A DNA stretch of 64,000 bases from Diphasiastrum complanatum (Eukaryota > Streptophyta > Lycopodiopsida > Lycopodiales > Lycopodiaceae). Below are positions 40,849-52,566 of this stretch, piece after piece. Within the stretch, counting starts at the first letter, position 1, and every line of letters begins with the position of its first letter. Location of the stretch: NCBI GenBank assembly GCA_029204225.1, contig CM055104.1, positions 50,575,935 to 50,639,934 on the forward strand, given 5' to 3'. The translations under genes and the position numbers were made by a program. The notes below the pieces were generated by a model. The model saw only the letters and a list, made by a program, of their open reading frames with translations. It did no database searches and was not told the origin of the DNA.

Positions 40849-42855
40849 AATCTATAAGTTTTATGTTCATCAAGATAGCCAATGAAAATACATTTATTTG
40901 TCCTATGATCTAGCTTCTTCCTAGCTGTTTAGGAGGTGAACAAAATATAATATGCAAACTGTGCGACAATTAGTTCATTTCTGCAGATTGTTGGAAACAT
41001 AGTGTATTTAGATCTATTCTGCACGTAACAGGCTGTGGCAGTAGCTTCTGCCCAAAAATTCGCAGGTAGGTGTGCTTGATGTAGCATTGATCTAGCTAAG
41101 TTGAGAAGAGTTTGGTTCTTTCTTTCTACAGTCCCATTCTGTTGAGGTGAATAGGAAGTAGTGAATTGTCTTTTGATGCCATGTTCAGCCAAGTAGTCGG
41201 ACATTTCGTTGGAGATGTATTCGCTGCCACCATCAGTTCAGAGTATTTTCACTTTCCTAGATGTTTGTGTCTCAGCCATGGCCTTGAATCTCCTAAAGCA
41301 TTCAAAGGCTTCAGATTTGTGCTTAGTGAACATGACTGTAGACCATATGGAGTAATCATCTATGATAGTGATAAAATAGACTGTATCTCCTAAGGATGGA
41401 GTTGGCATTGGACCACATAGATCGCTATGTACAAGATCTAATACATGCATTGATTTGATGGAATGTGATTTTGGAAACTTGCTTCTAGAGTGCTTCCCAT
41501 ATATGCATGATTCACAAAAGAAAGATTTCCTATCTAATGAAAACGGGAAATTCAAACCATCAACTAAATTATTACAAAGCATATAAAAAAGTGATCTTGT
41601 GTCCACGTGTCCAAATCAACTATGCCACAAAACAGCACTGTCGTTTACATTTTCATTAGAGATACTAGCTAATGCAGCTGAATTAGAGAGTACATAAAGG
41701 TTTCCAACTCTAGTGCATGTAGTCAGAGGAGTATCTTCCTCGAGTATTGTACACTGCTCAGATGAGAAAGTAATAGTGTAGCCCTCATCAGTTATCTTAG
41801 AGACTGATAACAAGTTCTTTGATAGCTGAGGAACGTGAAGGACGTTGGGAACACAAATAGATAGATCGTTGTTGAAGGCAATCTTCACTGTTCCTTTTCC
41901 TTCCATGTGTACGGTGCTTGAATCTCCGAGGTAGATCAATTCGTCTCTATTGTAAGCTGTGTACTTCATAAACCATTCCATCTATCACAATCTTCGTTGC
42001 TGCTGTTGTAAGCCATTAACAAATGTGTGTCTTGCACCTTGAAGTCCGCTGTGTTGGAGGAGTCTGGCTGTTGCTATTGTTGTTGTTTCTTTGTCTCGTT
42101 GTAGATCTAGATGCGACACTCCTTGATGTCATGATTAGCTCTTTTGCAAAATCTACAGAAGAGCTTCTTCCACAATTTACCATGCAAAGTCTGAGTATGA
42201 GGCTTCTGTTATTGCTGCTGCACCTGATTCTTGCCTTGGAATGATCTTTCTTCTTGGTGTATAGAGCCATGGATTTGTCTTTGACGGACAGGCTGCTAGT
42301 CTTTCTCCGCATTTATTCTTGAAGAAGATGACCAATCACCTTTTGAAGGATGAGGTCCGGTTGTGTGGAGATCATCACTACAAAGTGCTCATAGGACTTT
42401 GGAAGAGAAGAAAGCAAGGTCATAACGGCATCATTATCCAGTAGAATCAGATATGCTAAGGGTAAAGAACTTCCTTCTAAGATGTAATCTCGCGGTTACG
42501 TAGTGAGTCTCATAGAGACTCGATAATAAGTCCAGTGGTGCACGTGGTAACGTGAGATATTGGGGAGTCGACCAAATTGAGTGTGATACATGCTAAGGCT
42601 TTCTGATCTTTGATCCTCCAGGCCTTTGCTTGATCACCATTTTCTGGTTTCAGGTCTGCACCTTCTACTACATCCCAAAGATCTCTATCTATCAACATCA
42701 TTCTAAGTTCCAATTTCCAAATGTAGAAGTTAGAACCATTGAACTTGTCAATGACTCTAGTTTCACTAAGTGATGAAGATGAAGAGCTACCTATATGAGA
42801 CATGATAACAATATAGAAATAGAACAAACTTAATCTCTCGGTTTATTTGGACTAA
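40849..42855 (-). pseudogene. Copia D3 gag, protease and integrase
   Basis: Minus strand, same family as D2. Gag 42827-42313: RVIDKFNGSNFYIWKLEL, DRDLWDVVEGADLKPENGD; knuckle region near 42160-42090. Protease: LGDSSTVHMEGKGTVKI, VPNVLHVPQLSKNLLSVS. Integrase: FPFSLDRKSFFCESCIYGKH, LDLVHSDLCGPMPTPSLG, TIIDDYSIWSTVMF, TDGGSEYISNEMSDYLAEHG, SPQQNGTVERKNQTLLNLAR, then the C-terminal LDHRTNKCIFIGYLDEHK near 40915-40850. The D,D-E triad is present, though a stop precedes TDGG near 41240. It ends at about 40849, before RT. It is the inverted partner of D2. Confidence 0.85.
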
Positions 42856-43069
42856 GCTCTGATACCAATCCAATGGGGGCAAGTTAGAAGGAAGAACGAG
42901 AACGGAGAAGAGAGCAGGAATATTGCGGAACAGCTCTCCTGTTCTAATCGGCTATTAGGTGTAAAAACAGTCTAATAGACAGCTTATTCTAAAGATAATC
43001 ACATCTTTATGTGTTTTGATTGCCCAACATGATCTTAAAAATTAATTCATACTCTAAAATGAGAGTACA
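42856..43069 (-). repeat. Copia D3 primer site and 5' LTR
   Basis: On the minus strand the LTR starts TGTACTCTCATTTTAGAG at 43069 and ends at 42869 (201 bp), followed by TTGGTATCAGAGC (42868-42856). It matches the D2 LTR in length and sequence. Confidence 0.85.
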
Positions 43070-43282
43070 GTCCACCGAAGAGATTAGAGATGGTTTGTAT
43101 GTGGTACTACTGAAATCAGATTCAATGTGAAGTATAGTTTTGAAATAAATGGAAGAGCGGTATGATATTGCGAGTTCCTCGGGTGTCAAAGACAGCCATC
43201 GTCTGATCAAAAACTAAGAAGTCATAAATGTCCGTGTTCTGATCAGAGTGAGTAAACAAGCGCGATCAAACAACAATCAAAG
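43070..43282. other. Short flank between two LTRs
   Basis: About 210 bases between the D3 LTR and LTR R1 copy 2. No motif recognised. Confidence 0.4.
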
Positions 43283-43725
43283 TGCATTCAATCACAACAA
43301 GCATTCATCTACGTTGTACACAAATAAAAACGTGCTGCTGCTATATTACATTGAAGCACAATACAAATAGCAATTACAATAAAAAAATGACGGCGTAATT
43401 GGGAGGCTCAAATAATACGTCTCATCGATGGAGCAACTACTAATCTGTGCTTGGATGATCTATTTATAGATTTCATCCGTGTATTAATTACATTGAATGT
43501 TTGTCACCTAATTGGGAAAGTCGTTTTACTTGGAAGTATATGGCTTCTATGACAACTATACATGGTATATACGATCAACAAATCAATATCGTTGACGCAG
43601 ACGAGGACATTGCAAAATCTCTCACTTTGCATTTTACGTGAAGTGGTTTTCTCTCACTTCGCAGAGTGACTAGAAACGAACCTCGTTCATTTTAGATGAC
43701 CTTCGGCATTTTTCTCTCTCTTCAG
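43283..43725 (-). repeat. LTR R1 copy 2 with polypurine tract
   Basis: Minus-strand LTR, 43708 (TGCCGAAGGTCATC) to 43283 (...TTGAATGCA), about 426 bp, matching 18148-18580. Directly in front (43725-43709) is GAAGAGAGAGAAAAA, a polypurine tract, so this is a 3' LTR. The sequence behind it (43726-44100) has several GCCGAAGGTG(T/C)C words and no clear gene. Confidence 0.65.
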
Positions 43726-45223
43726 GTTTTTGAGAAAAAAGCCGAAGGTGTCCTAAATAAGTTTAAGGTGCCTCTTAAAAAAGTGAAGATCTCTTTACCA
43801 GTTCAACTCTTTCGCTCTTTTCGGGAAAGCCGAAGGTGCCCTTGAAAAGTTGGCGAAGGTGTCTTTAACAGTTTAACCCTTAAAAATAGAGGACCCATTT
43901 TTCGGAAAAATGCGATAAAGTCGAAGGTGCTGAAAAATAGTTAAACTTTTGAACTATGAACAAGTTTGACTTCTTCAAAATAGTTGAACGGAAGAAGTTG
44001 AAGGTAAGTGTTGCATTTTTCGAAAAAGTGCAAACAATGCAAACTCTGCGACACTTAGTGTATCTCTGCAAACTGTTCAAAAAGTAATGTAAATCTGCAG
44101 ACTTGTTCTAATTGCAAGTTTGTGGAAGTCCTTGAAGATGGCCAAGTCTTCAATGATTTCAAGTTATTGAGCTTAACATCTGGACTCAAATTTATAATGG
44201 GATTGGTTACCCTTTTCTAGAGATCAGCCGGAAGTCCGTTGTAGATGTTTTTCAAGTAATTGGTTGTCTAAGTTATGATTCACCATGGAGGCAACTGTGG
44301 GCTTAATTTTCAACAGTCCCCCTTAAGGTCACGGTTGGTGCCTTGGTATATTCGTTAGGTTTTCTAGCCAAAAAATGTTGTTTCTTACTCAAATCTTCAC
44401 CAAAAGCAACAATTTTTTTATGGAATGAGCTACTAATCCAATTCTCCTTGCAGTTGGCTACATCCCAACACTACTCTCACTGAAAATGATGGAGAATATT
44501 GAGTTTTTCATGCCTATCCTACTTGCTTGCACAAGTTTCACACGAAATCACAAAAGTAGGCAAAAACTCAATGAAATCACAATTTTTCAGTTTCTAAATG
44601 CCTCATAATTGTGAATGGCAGTACTAGACACAGTCTAGTGTGATTTAAAGTTCTCCAAACAAGCAAATGAGGGATTTCTTGGAAAAACTCTCTCACAAAT
44701 GATACTTTTCACCAAAACCTAGGAAGTATTGTAAAAATCTCCCCACTCAGCATATTTTCAATCTGTCTGATGCTACCCTGGCCTTTTTGATGCCTCCGGG
44801 ACTGTGTCTTCATTTTCCATTGATGATTCTGAGCTTTAAAACCTGCAAAATACTCCAAGGAAGGATTTCTTCCAACTTTTGCCTCTCCAAGCTTTCACCT
44901 CTTGTGAAGGACTTTCTCACTTCATTGTATAGCCTATGTCAAGCTGTATCTACTAATTAGACATGCAGGACTATCAGGCTCTGATACCATATAGATAATC
45001 AGATAAACACTACCAAGCATTAACCATAAGCAATCAACATGAAAAGGAGGAAGAAGAATACACCATCACACACTCACACTTAATAATGAAGAGTACAATA
45101 GACCCTGAATATAGAGAGAGAAACTAGTAGTTGAGTATAGACTAGCCTACAGCTTCTTACAGCTGGTAACAACTGTCAACAGCAAATCGTAAACAATAAT
45201 AAGTTTATCATTGTTTTCTAACA
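43726..45223 (-). mobile_element. Non-coding LTR-element pieces (PPT, PBS, LTR) on the minus strand
   Basis: An LTR-like block runs from 45223 (TGTTAGAAAACAATG) to 44990, followed by the primer site TGGTATCAGAGCC (44989-44977). The next ~650 bases have no coding frame and end in CTTAAGGGGGAC (44328-44316), a polypurine tract, after which TGTTGAAAATTAAGCCC (44315) looks like a 3' LTR start. The two LTR-like blocks do not clearly match each other, so this may be two element pieces side by side, or a much-diverged small non-autonomous element. Confidence 0.4.
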
Positions 45224-45225
45224 TG

Positions 45226-45458
45226 CTTGAGTATGGTAGATAAGTGAGCCTTGAGAAAAGCATTCCTCATCATAATCTATGCAACAAAGGTTGTGGGAGC
45301 AAGCAAGGCAGCCAGCTCCACTGTGTTTCTTGTTGTTGATGTGATGTACTTATTGTGTATTCAATAAAGTTTGAGTTTTGAGATTTATCTATACATATTG
45401 TACTATGGTTTGTGTATGAGTGTAGTTTAGGGAGAGTATGACATTTGGTATCAGAGCC
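45226..45458 (+). repeat. LTR right part and primer site of chromovirus C2
   Basis: LTR-like sequence with a polyadenylation-type AATAAAG at about 45364, ending GAGAGTATGACA (45443), then TT and TGGTATCAGAGCC (45446-45458), the tRNA-iMet primer site. It does not clearly resemble the C2 3' LTR (48843-49310), so the 5' end of C2 may be chimeric. Confidence 0.55.
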
Positions 45459-46530
45459 GATACTTGAAAAGAGGGTTGCAATTTTTTTCAAATTAGAGTC
45501 ACCATGACCATCATTGATAAGAGCCTATGAAGTGTTGGAAATTTGTTAGAGATTAGAGCTAATAGAAGGTTGTAGGTCAGCATTGAGGTATAGTGAGAAT
45601 TGAGCACTTTTCAAGCTAGAAAATGGATTGTATGAGGCCCCAAAAACCTAGTTATATGACTACAAGTCCAGCGTGGATAGTTGGAAACTAGAAAGTTGTG
45701 ATTTCAACTTCAAATCATCACCAAGATCACCATAATAGCCTATGTTTGTTGTGTATTGTTATGGCATAGATAAGAGACAAGTGGTATTTGTGAATTGGAA
45801 GAATTGGCATCTTGGCTAAATGTTTGGAACAAATACTTTGCCATGAACCAATTCCCTGAATCTGAAAGTTATCCACTGTCACCAAGTTCCTTGAAGGAAG
45901 AGCCTTAGTTTGGTGGGATGACATAGTTGCAAAGGGCAATCAATGTTGTACATGGGATGATTTTTGCAAGCTTTTTAGGGATTATTTTCTACCACTTTTA
46001 GATGACCATGAACACTTCCAAAAGTTGAGTCAGCTAACCATGAATAAAGGTTTGGAACAATTTATTCAAGATTTTCATGAGTACCTGAATCCACTTTATA
46101 GTGATATTCCGCCTAAGGTACAAATGTTAATGTTCATTGATGGATTACCAGAAGATTATCAAGTGGATGTTTGTAGGATCCATCCAAAAACCCTAGAAGA
46201 TGCTATTAGGGCTGCAAAATACTTTGATGACACACCTAAGCCACCCAGGGGTCAACAGCCTAATGAGCAGAAAAAAGGTTTTCAATTTAAGAGGAAAGAT
46301 AGGAAAGCTGTTAGTAAAACACATCCCAATTCCAACAATCCTAAGAAAACCAAGAAAACTTTTAAAAACCATCAAGGTGGCAATGATAAAGCTGAAGCTC
46401 GTAAGAACAACCCGTGCTTCAAGTGCAATGAGGAGAGTCACCTTGCACGTGATTGCATCAAAAAACAAGCTTCAACCTCAGGTAATCTATCTCGAAGTAA
46501 TGAGATGGATGTTTGTTTTCTTAGTTCTTT
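45459..46530 (+). pseudogene. C2 gag
   Basis: Gag of a chromovirus. Blocks: EGRALVWWDDIVAKGNQC, WDDFCKLFRDYFLPLL, EQFIQDFHEYLNPLYSDIP, MLMFIDGLPEDYQVDV, then a Lys-rich linker and the zinc knuckle CFKCNEESHLARDC at 46414-46455, intact as CX2CX4HX4C. The frame 46025-46651 is open through the knuckle into the protease. The N-terminal part before 45880 is frame-shifted. Confidence 0.83.
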
Positions 46531-47878
46531 AGTTTTTGAACCTAATGACCTTATTTGCATTAAAGGTAAAGTTAATGATCAAGTTGTTAATGTTCTTTTT
46601 GACACGGGATCCACTCATAACTTTATTAATGTAATTTGGTGCAGACGCTAAACCTTCCTACCAGAAAAAGTGAGAAAAAATACTGTCTGACAATGGCATC
46701 GGGAAGTAATTCTGATTTGATGATTTTATTGTTCCTGAGATAGAATTGCACATTCAGGATTATTCTGAAAAACTAGAATTTCATGTTGTTCAATTAGCTA
46801 ATGTAGATATTGTTCTTGGGCAACAATGGCATTTTGATAAGAACAAGTCATGGAGAATTGATTTTGTTGAAAAATCTTTATCTTTTATGCACGAGAATTC
46901 TTTAATTAAGATTAAGGCTAGTTTAAGTGTTGACACAAAAAATGTTAAACCTTATTCTCAACAGGAATTCAATTATGAAGAATTCTGATTTTAAAGTTTA
47001 TTTATGTTTTCATAATGATGTCATTTGTTGCAATGATGATGAACTTAACATAAATGCCATCTACAAAATTTGAAGCCTATAATGAACTAGGCAGAAATTC
47101 AATGATGTTTTTTTAGACCTTCCTATAGGTTTACCACCAGAAAGGACAGTTGATCATAAAATTGACTAATACCTAGAGCAATTCCAATCGCACAGCGTCC
47201 TTATAGGATGAGTGCATCGGAAGAGGCTGAGGTAAATAGGCTATTACATGATTACCTGAAAAAGAGATCGGTACAACCTAGTAAGTCTCCTTGGGCATCA
47301 CCGGTGGTTCTGGTTGCCAAGAAGGATGGGACTATAAGGTTTTGCGTCGACTATAAGAAAAACAAGGTAACCGTTAATAATAGATATCCACTGTCGTGGA
47401 TGGATGATCTAATAGACTATCTTGGTGGTGCTGGGTACTTTACCAAGATAGATTTAAGATCGGGCTTTCATCATATACGCATTAAGGCAGAAGATATACC
47501 AAAAACCAGGTTTCGAACTCGCTTTGGTCACTATGAATTTTGGTATTGCCTTTTGGTTTGACCAATGCACCGGCAACTTTCCAACATATGATGAACGATT
47601 TGTTCAGACCATATTTGGGAAGATTCGTAGTGGTATTCTTAGATGATATCCTAGTGTTCAGTAAGACTTTGGCGCAACATAAAGAGTATCTTAGGATTGT
47701 CTTGGATATCCTAAGAAGGGAAAAGCTCTTTGCCACGTAGTCTAAGTGTGACTTTTTTGCTAAGGAATTGCCCTACTTGGGGAATAAGATTTCCGAACGG
47801 GGGATGGAGATTGAGGCTGATCATAACCAGAGGGTTATTGATTGGCCTATTTTCACCACAGTTCGAGAAATCAAGTGA
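46531..47878 (+). pseudogene. C2 protease and reverse transcriptase
   Basis: Protease: KGKVNDQVVNVLF then DTGSTHNFIN (46599-46628), catalytic triplet intact; stop at 46649. The protease end VDIVLGQQWHFDKNKSWRIDF is in the frame 46746-46988. [71 protein letters not shown] and [13 protein letters not shown] (about 47630-47668). The connection domain LPYLGNKISERGMEI is read to TVREIK near 47875, where a deletion joins integrase. Confidence 0.85.
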
Positions 47879-48817
47879 TTTATCCCAAGGAATAGCTCAA
47901 CTGTTTGCTGAGAAGCTTTTTCGACTATACGGGTTGCCTTGCGATATTGTCAGTGACCGTGACCCAAAATTCACTAGGAATTTTTGGCAAGCATTATTTG
48001 AAAAGTTGGAAACAACTTTAAGTATGAGTTCTACAGATCATCGAAAATCAGATGGTCAAACAAAAGGACCAATCAGACGATGGAAGATATGCTTCAAACA
48101 TATGTGGGCCATCGGCAGTCTGATTGGGAACAATACCTTCCACTGGTGGAATTTGCATATAACAGTGCAAAACATTCAGCGACCAAATTCAGCCCTTTCA
48201 TGCTTATGTATGGTTTTCAACCTCGATTACCAATTAGTGTTGGCATGAAAAACCTACGGGTGCAAGCCGCAGTTGATTTCCTTGCGGATATGCAAGAAAT
48301 GTTACAACTAGCTAAAGATAGCATAAGAAGTGCCTAGGACAGGGCAAGGCACTATGCTGATCTATCTTGGAAGCACAAGGTATTCATGGTCAACGACTGG
48401 GTGTTTTTGATAGTCCCTAGTCACTCTAGGGGCTTGAAAAATAGTAAGTGTGCAAAGTTGGCGCCTAGGTATTGCGGTCCTTTTAAGGTTATCCAAGTGA
48501 TAACCAAGGTCGCATACAAACTAGACCTTCTAGCTAATGTTGGAATTCATCTTGTTTTTCATGTTAGTAAGTTGAAACCCTCGTTGGGGGTTGGGGAGAC
48601 CCTGGTCCCTGTGGAAGATCTAGTGGAACTTCTTCGTGATGAGTCAGTGAGTGGACCCCCTGTACCCAAGGCGATTGTTAATAGTCGACAGAGGACTCTA
48701 TGGAGTAGAGAGCTTCGAGATTTTTTAGTTAGGTGGAGGGGCAAATCAGAAGAGGAGGATACCTGGGAAAAGGAGGCTGATCTCCAGAAGAATTTTCCAA
48801 ATTGTTTTCTACAATAA
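47879..48817 (+). pseudogene. C2 integrase core and chromodomain
   Basis: Picks up inside the integrase at AQLFAEKLFRLYGLPC and IVSDRDPKFTRNFWQ (second catalytic Asp); the E motif region is DGQTKGPIR, with the expected TE altered to TK. Then YLPLVEFAYNSAKHSATK, LAPRYCGPFKVIQVITK, and a chromodomain RQRTLWSRELRDFLVRWRG with EEEDTWEKEADLQKNFP (48680-48805). RNase H, the zinc domain and the first catalytic Asp are lost by a deletion of roughly 1.1 kb relative to C1, so it cannot work. Confidence 0.85.
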
Positions 48818-48830
48818 ACAATTTAAGTTT

Positions 48831-49315
48831 AGGGGGAAGGAATGTTACATACCTATGTAACTAGCAATACTTTAGATCCATAATAGTCCATTTAGTGTTG
48901 GGGGCTAAATGGCAAGGTACCCTTAGGATTAAGGGTATCTGCCCTTGGATAAGGACAGGCAAGTGACTATAACTTAGTCGGAGGTATGGAGTGACGTGAC
49001 CCTTGAATAAGGGATACCCTTAGTACTAAGGGTAGGTGTCTTAGATTACGGTACTAGTGTCTTTCGTTAAGGGCATATAGGTGTCTATGCCTTGGATGGA
49101 GGTATGGAACCTAGAGAGGTGTTAGAAAGTCATTGGATGACTTTTTTTCTAAACCTTGGGTCTCAACCTTGAACCATATCACCTTATTGGTCTAGGACCA
49201 AAGTATTTTTTTTAGGGAGTTTGTGAATACTCTATATGTACCATTTTTTTGGTAATACAATCAAATTTCTGTTGTGCCATCATTGAGAGCTTGTGAGGAG
49301 TGCCTATGGTAATTA
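48831..49315 (+). repeat. C2 polypurine tract and 3' LTR
   Basis: AGGGGGAAGGAA (48831-48842) then TGTTACATACCTATGTAACTAG. The U3 part has repeated CCTTGGATAAGG and CCCTTAG-TAAGGGTA words forming small inverted repeats. The right limit near 49315 is uncertain. A fragment of the same LTR is at 27211-27390. Confidence 0.7.
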
Positions 49316-49348
49316 ATTGATGTGATCTGTATACTGCACTAGATCCTA

Positions 49349-51180
49349 TCAAAATTTTAAATCTCTCGATATCCCAAGAAAATATTGTAGTGAGTCAAGA
49401 TCTTTCATATCAAACTCTAAAGAGAGATCTTTCTTAAAATTTTGAATCAAATCACGATCCAAACTTATGACAAGAAGATCGTTCACATACATAACTACAA
49501 TGACAATATGATAATCCATGATCAAAATATTAAGTGTAAGCTTTGAACTATTCTTCCGAAAACCAAGCTTCGCAAAGTTTGTGTCCTCGTGTACCATGCC
49601 TTGGGTGCTTGCTTAAGTTCGTATAATGCCTTGTCCAACATGCAAACCTTGTCTTCCTATCTTGCTACTATGTATCTCTCTAACTGCTCCATGTAGACTT
49701 CCTCCTCCTAAAATCCATTCGAGATGCACTCTTAACATCCATTTGTTGAATATTCTATCCAAAATGAGTTGCCAATGACAAAATTATCCTCATAGCAGTT
49801 ATCTTAGCAACTGGTGCAAGAGTTTCTTCATAGTCAATCTCTTGTTGTTGAACATATTCTTTTGCAAACAACCTTGCCTTATGTCTATAGAACCATTTGA
49901 TCTATATTTAATTCTATTGATCCACTTGCATCCAATAGCCTTTTACCTATAGATAACTGACCAAACTTCCTAGTCTTGTTTTTTATAATTTAATTTTTTC
50001 TCATCAACAGCTTTCATCCAAATATCCTTTTTTTCAACTTCTTGAAAGTACATGGATTTTTAATTTCCAACACTGCAGCCATATAGGCAAAGTGTACATC
50101 CTCATCCTCATCCTCATGATGATCCTCCTATTGATCTTGTCAGATAGGAAATCCTATCATAACAAATTTTTGTATCTTTATCAGATCCATTCTCATCAAA
50201 AATTACATCCTTGCTTTTGATAATTTTCTTACTCTCCAAATCATACAACCTATATCCCTTCTCTTGACTATCATATCCAAGAAGTAAACATGTTGTAGTA
50301 TTTAATCCAATTTTCTCTTCGAATCCTTAGGTATGTAAGCATATGCAATACTACCCAAAACCCTCAAATGACTTACATCAGGTTTCCAATCCGTGTAAGC
50401 TTCATTTGGAGTCCGATTCTCTACAACTTTTGTAGGACTTTGATTCAAAAGATAAGTCGCTATTTGAACTGTTTCACCTCAGAACATATTTGAAAGTTTC
50501 TTACTTTTAAGCAAGCCCCAACCAATTTCCATAATAGACCAATTCTTCCTTTCTGCAACTCCATTTTGTTGAGTCATTTCCATACTTGCAAATTGTCTCT
50601 TTATACCATGATCCTTGCAAAACACCTAAAATTCTACAAAAAGCTACTCTTCCCCTTTATGCGAATGAAGTATTTTAATCTATCTATCTGTTTCTTTCTC
50701 CACCTATGTCTTACACCATGTAAAATACTTGAATGCCTCACTCATATTCTTGAGAAAATATATCCACATTTTCCTAAAATAATCATTAATAAACACCATA
50801 AAGTAACTTGCTCTCTCATAAGACTAAGTTTTCATAGGACCACACAAATTTGTATGAACAAGTTCTAGAACATTTCTCATCCTAAAAGTACTAGGTGAAA
50901 ATTTCTTCATATGATGTTTTCCTAAGACACAACTCTTACCAAACTTGTGATTAGAAACAACTTGAGGTAAATCAATAACCATATTATATTTCCTCAAGAC
51001 CTATAGACTTTTAACATTCATATGTCCAAACTTTTCGTGCTCACTAAACCAATATCCACAATACTTGCGTCATGACCCACCACTTCAGCTTGAAGTTTGT
51101 ACAACCTTCTTGCTTATGAGGACAATGTGGATCTTCTAGAAAGAGATCAAATCGTCAAAGAAAAGTTGCTATAGATCAAT
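49349..51180 (-). pseudogene. Copia D4 integrase and reverse transcriptase fragment
   Basis: Minus strand. Integrase (about 50900-50250): HGIKRQFASMEMTQQNGVAER, GLLKSKKLSNMF, IATYLLNQSPTKVVENRTP and WKPDVSHLRVLGSIAYAYI. RT near 49597-49349: LIMDYHIVIVVMYVNDLLVI, where the catalytic YVDD is YVND, then FKKDLSLEFDMKDLDSLQYF. Stops are frequent. The family differs from D2/D3. It follows the C2 3' LTR; no LTR of its own was recognised. Confidence 0.78.
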
Positions 51181-51189
51181 ATTATTGTT

Positions 51190-51289
51190 TAACAATGGTA
51201 GGATTGAATGATAATAATATCAAAATCAAGTAAGGTAGATGATACTGACTTTACTATCTGGAAGCTCAAAATGCAAAATATTTTCACAA
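51190..51289 (+). pseudogene. Short copia gag fragment
   Basis: Plus strand: KSSKVDDTDFTIWKLKMQNIF, the start of a copia gag (W-K-MK pattern). Only about 30 codons are left between D4 and the family B ORF3. Confidence 0.5.
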
Positions 51290-52040
51290 TCTCTGTTTCT
51301 TCTTCTTCTTCAACTTCTCGGCTCCTTTCTACACTGGAAAGTGGCTTATATTGGGATGATGGAGAGGACATCCTCACTGAGCTTCCTTGTTGTTGGTTTG
51401 ATGATGATGATGCAATCTCTATGGTGGTCGCCTTTGATGTTTTCATTTGTGAATCACCCTCAATTAAAGAGGCTAATTCTGGCAGCACCGGCGCAATTCT
51501 AATATCTTCCTACATAGACAGAATACTGGCATGCATACATGGAATACCAAACTGCAATCCTAGCCTGGAAAATTGATTAATCTTTACTAATTTACAGAAT
51601 TGCTTAAAAGCAATCTGTTCGAAGGCGATGGGTTCTCCATTCAAGGCTCTTAGCAGGTATCCCATGTTTGTATTGGAAATGGTGTACTCTTGCTCTGATA
51701 AGAATATGGAAGCAAGAGCGAACTGCACAAAGCTCTTGAGATTGGGATCTCTGATATAAGAAAGCTTATATCCCCTTTTCTCCAGATAAGCTTCCTCCCG
51801 AAAAGCTCCGCTCCTAGTGATGAAGTCGGGCTTAGTAACAAGCGTACTGCCATCCATAGGCAAACCTAAGGCACGACAATAAAATCTCTCTGTAATAACA
51901 ATCTCTTGATTTCGAACAATGCTGGAAATATGTCCCTCCTCTGTTTCACTCAGATTTCGAATTAGCTCATGGCACACATCTATAAGAATTACTGATGGAT
52001 CGAATTGAAGGAGTCCTCCAATCCATGCTCGTATGGTTAA
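51290..52040 (-). pseudogene. Family B minus copy, ORF3 N-terminal domain
   Basis: Reads GGLLQFDPSVILIDVCHELI, EEGHISSIVRNQEIVITERFY, RALGLPMDGSTLVTKPDF, GYKLSYIRDPNLKSFVQFAL, YTISNTNMGYLLRALNGEP and CKLVKINQFSRLGLQFG in one open frame (51977-51510), then (frame change) the Ser-rich linker ending EEEEETE at 51290. It is the best-preserved copy of the ORF3 N-domain, with 155 open codons. The coiled coil and C-terminal domain are cut off by copia gag sequence. Confidence 0.72.
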
Positions 52041-52566
52041 TGGCTACAAAACCCATAAGACTGGTTTAGGTGCATTTTGAACACAATTGCCATAACGATA
52101 GTAATGGTAAACGAGCGATGGCGAAAGAGAGCTTAATCATAAAAGTTCACGAAATCAGAAAGCAAGATGAGTGATGGAAAAGAGGTGGCGAAAAAACAAA
52201 AGTGTTTGAGGTTTTTGGTCTATTAATGATATATGGGCGGTTTAGACAAATATTTAATAAAAGCGTGTCCTTCATTTTGAAGGTACAGTCTCAACAATAA
52301 AGTATCTAGTCCTAAAAAACAAAAATAAATAAATAAATATAAATAAATAAATATAAATAAATAAAATACACAAATGCTTCGCTCAGTTCGCAAAAGTCTA
52401 GCTCGATATTTATGAGTATTGAACTGCGAAAATAAATAATATACAATCTATGGGTAGTGAAGACTATCGCTTTTTTTGTTATAACAAATGAGCATGTATG
52501 AGCGAAAAAAAAAATGTATGAGCAAAAAATATATGGGCAAAAAATATATGGGCAAAAAATGTATGA
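52041..52566. other. Spacer upstream of ORF3, no gene seen
   Basis: Non-coding. Contains an AAAT-type microsatellite at 52320-52368 and a short cluster of ATATGGGCAAAAA / ATGTATGAGCGAAAAA repeats at 52485-52575. Confidence 0.5.
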
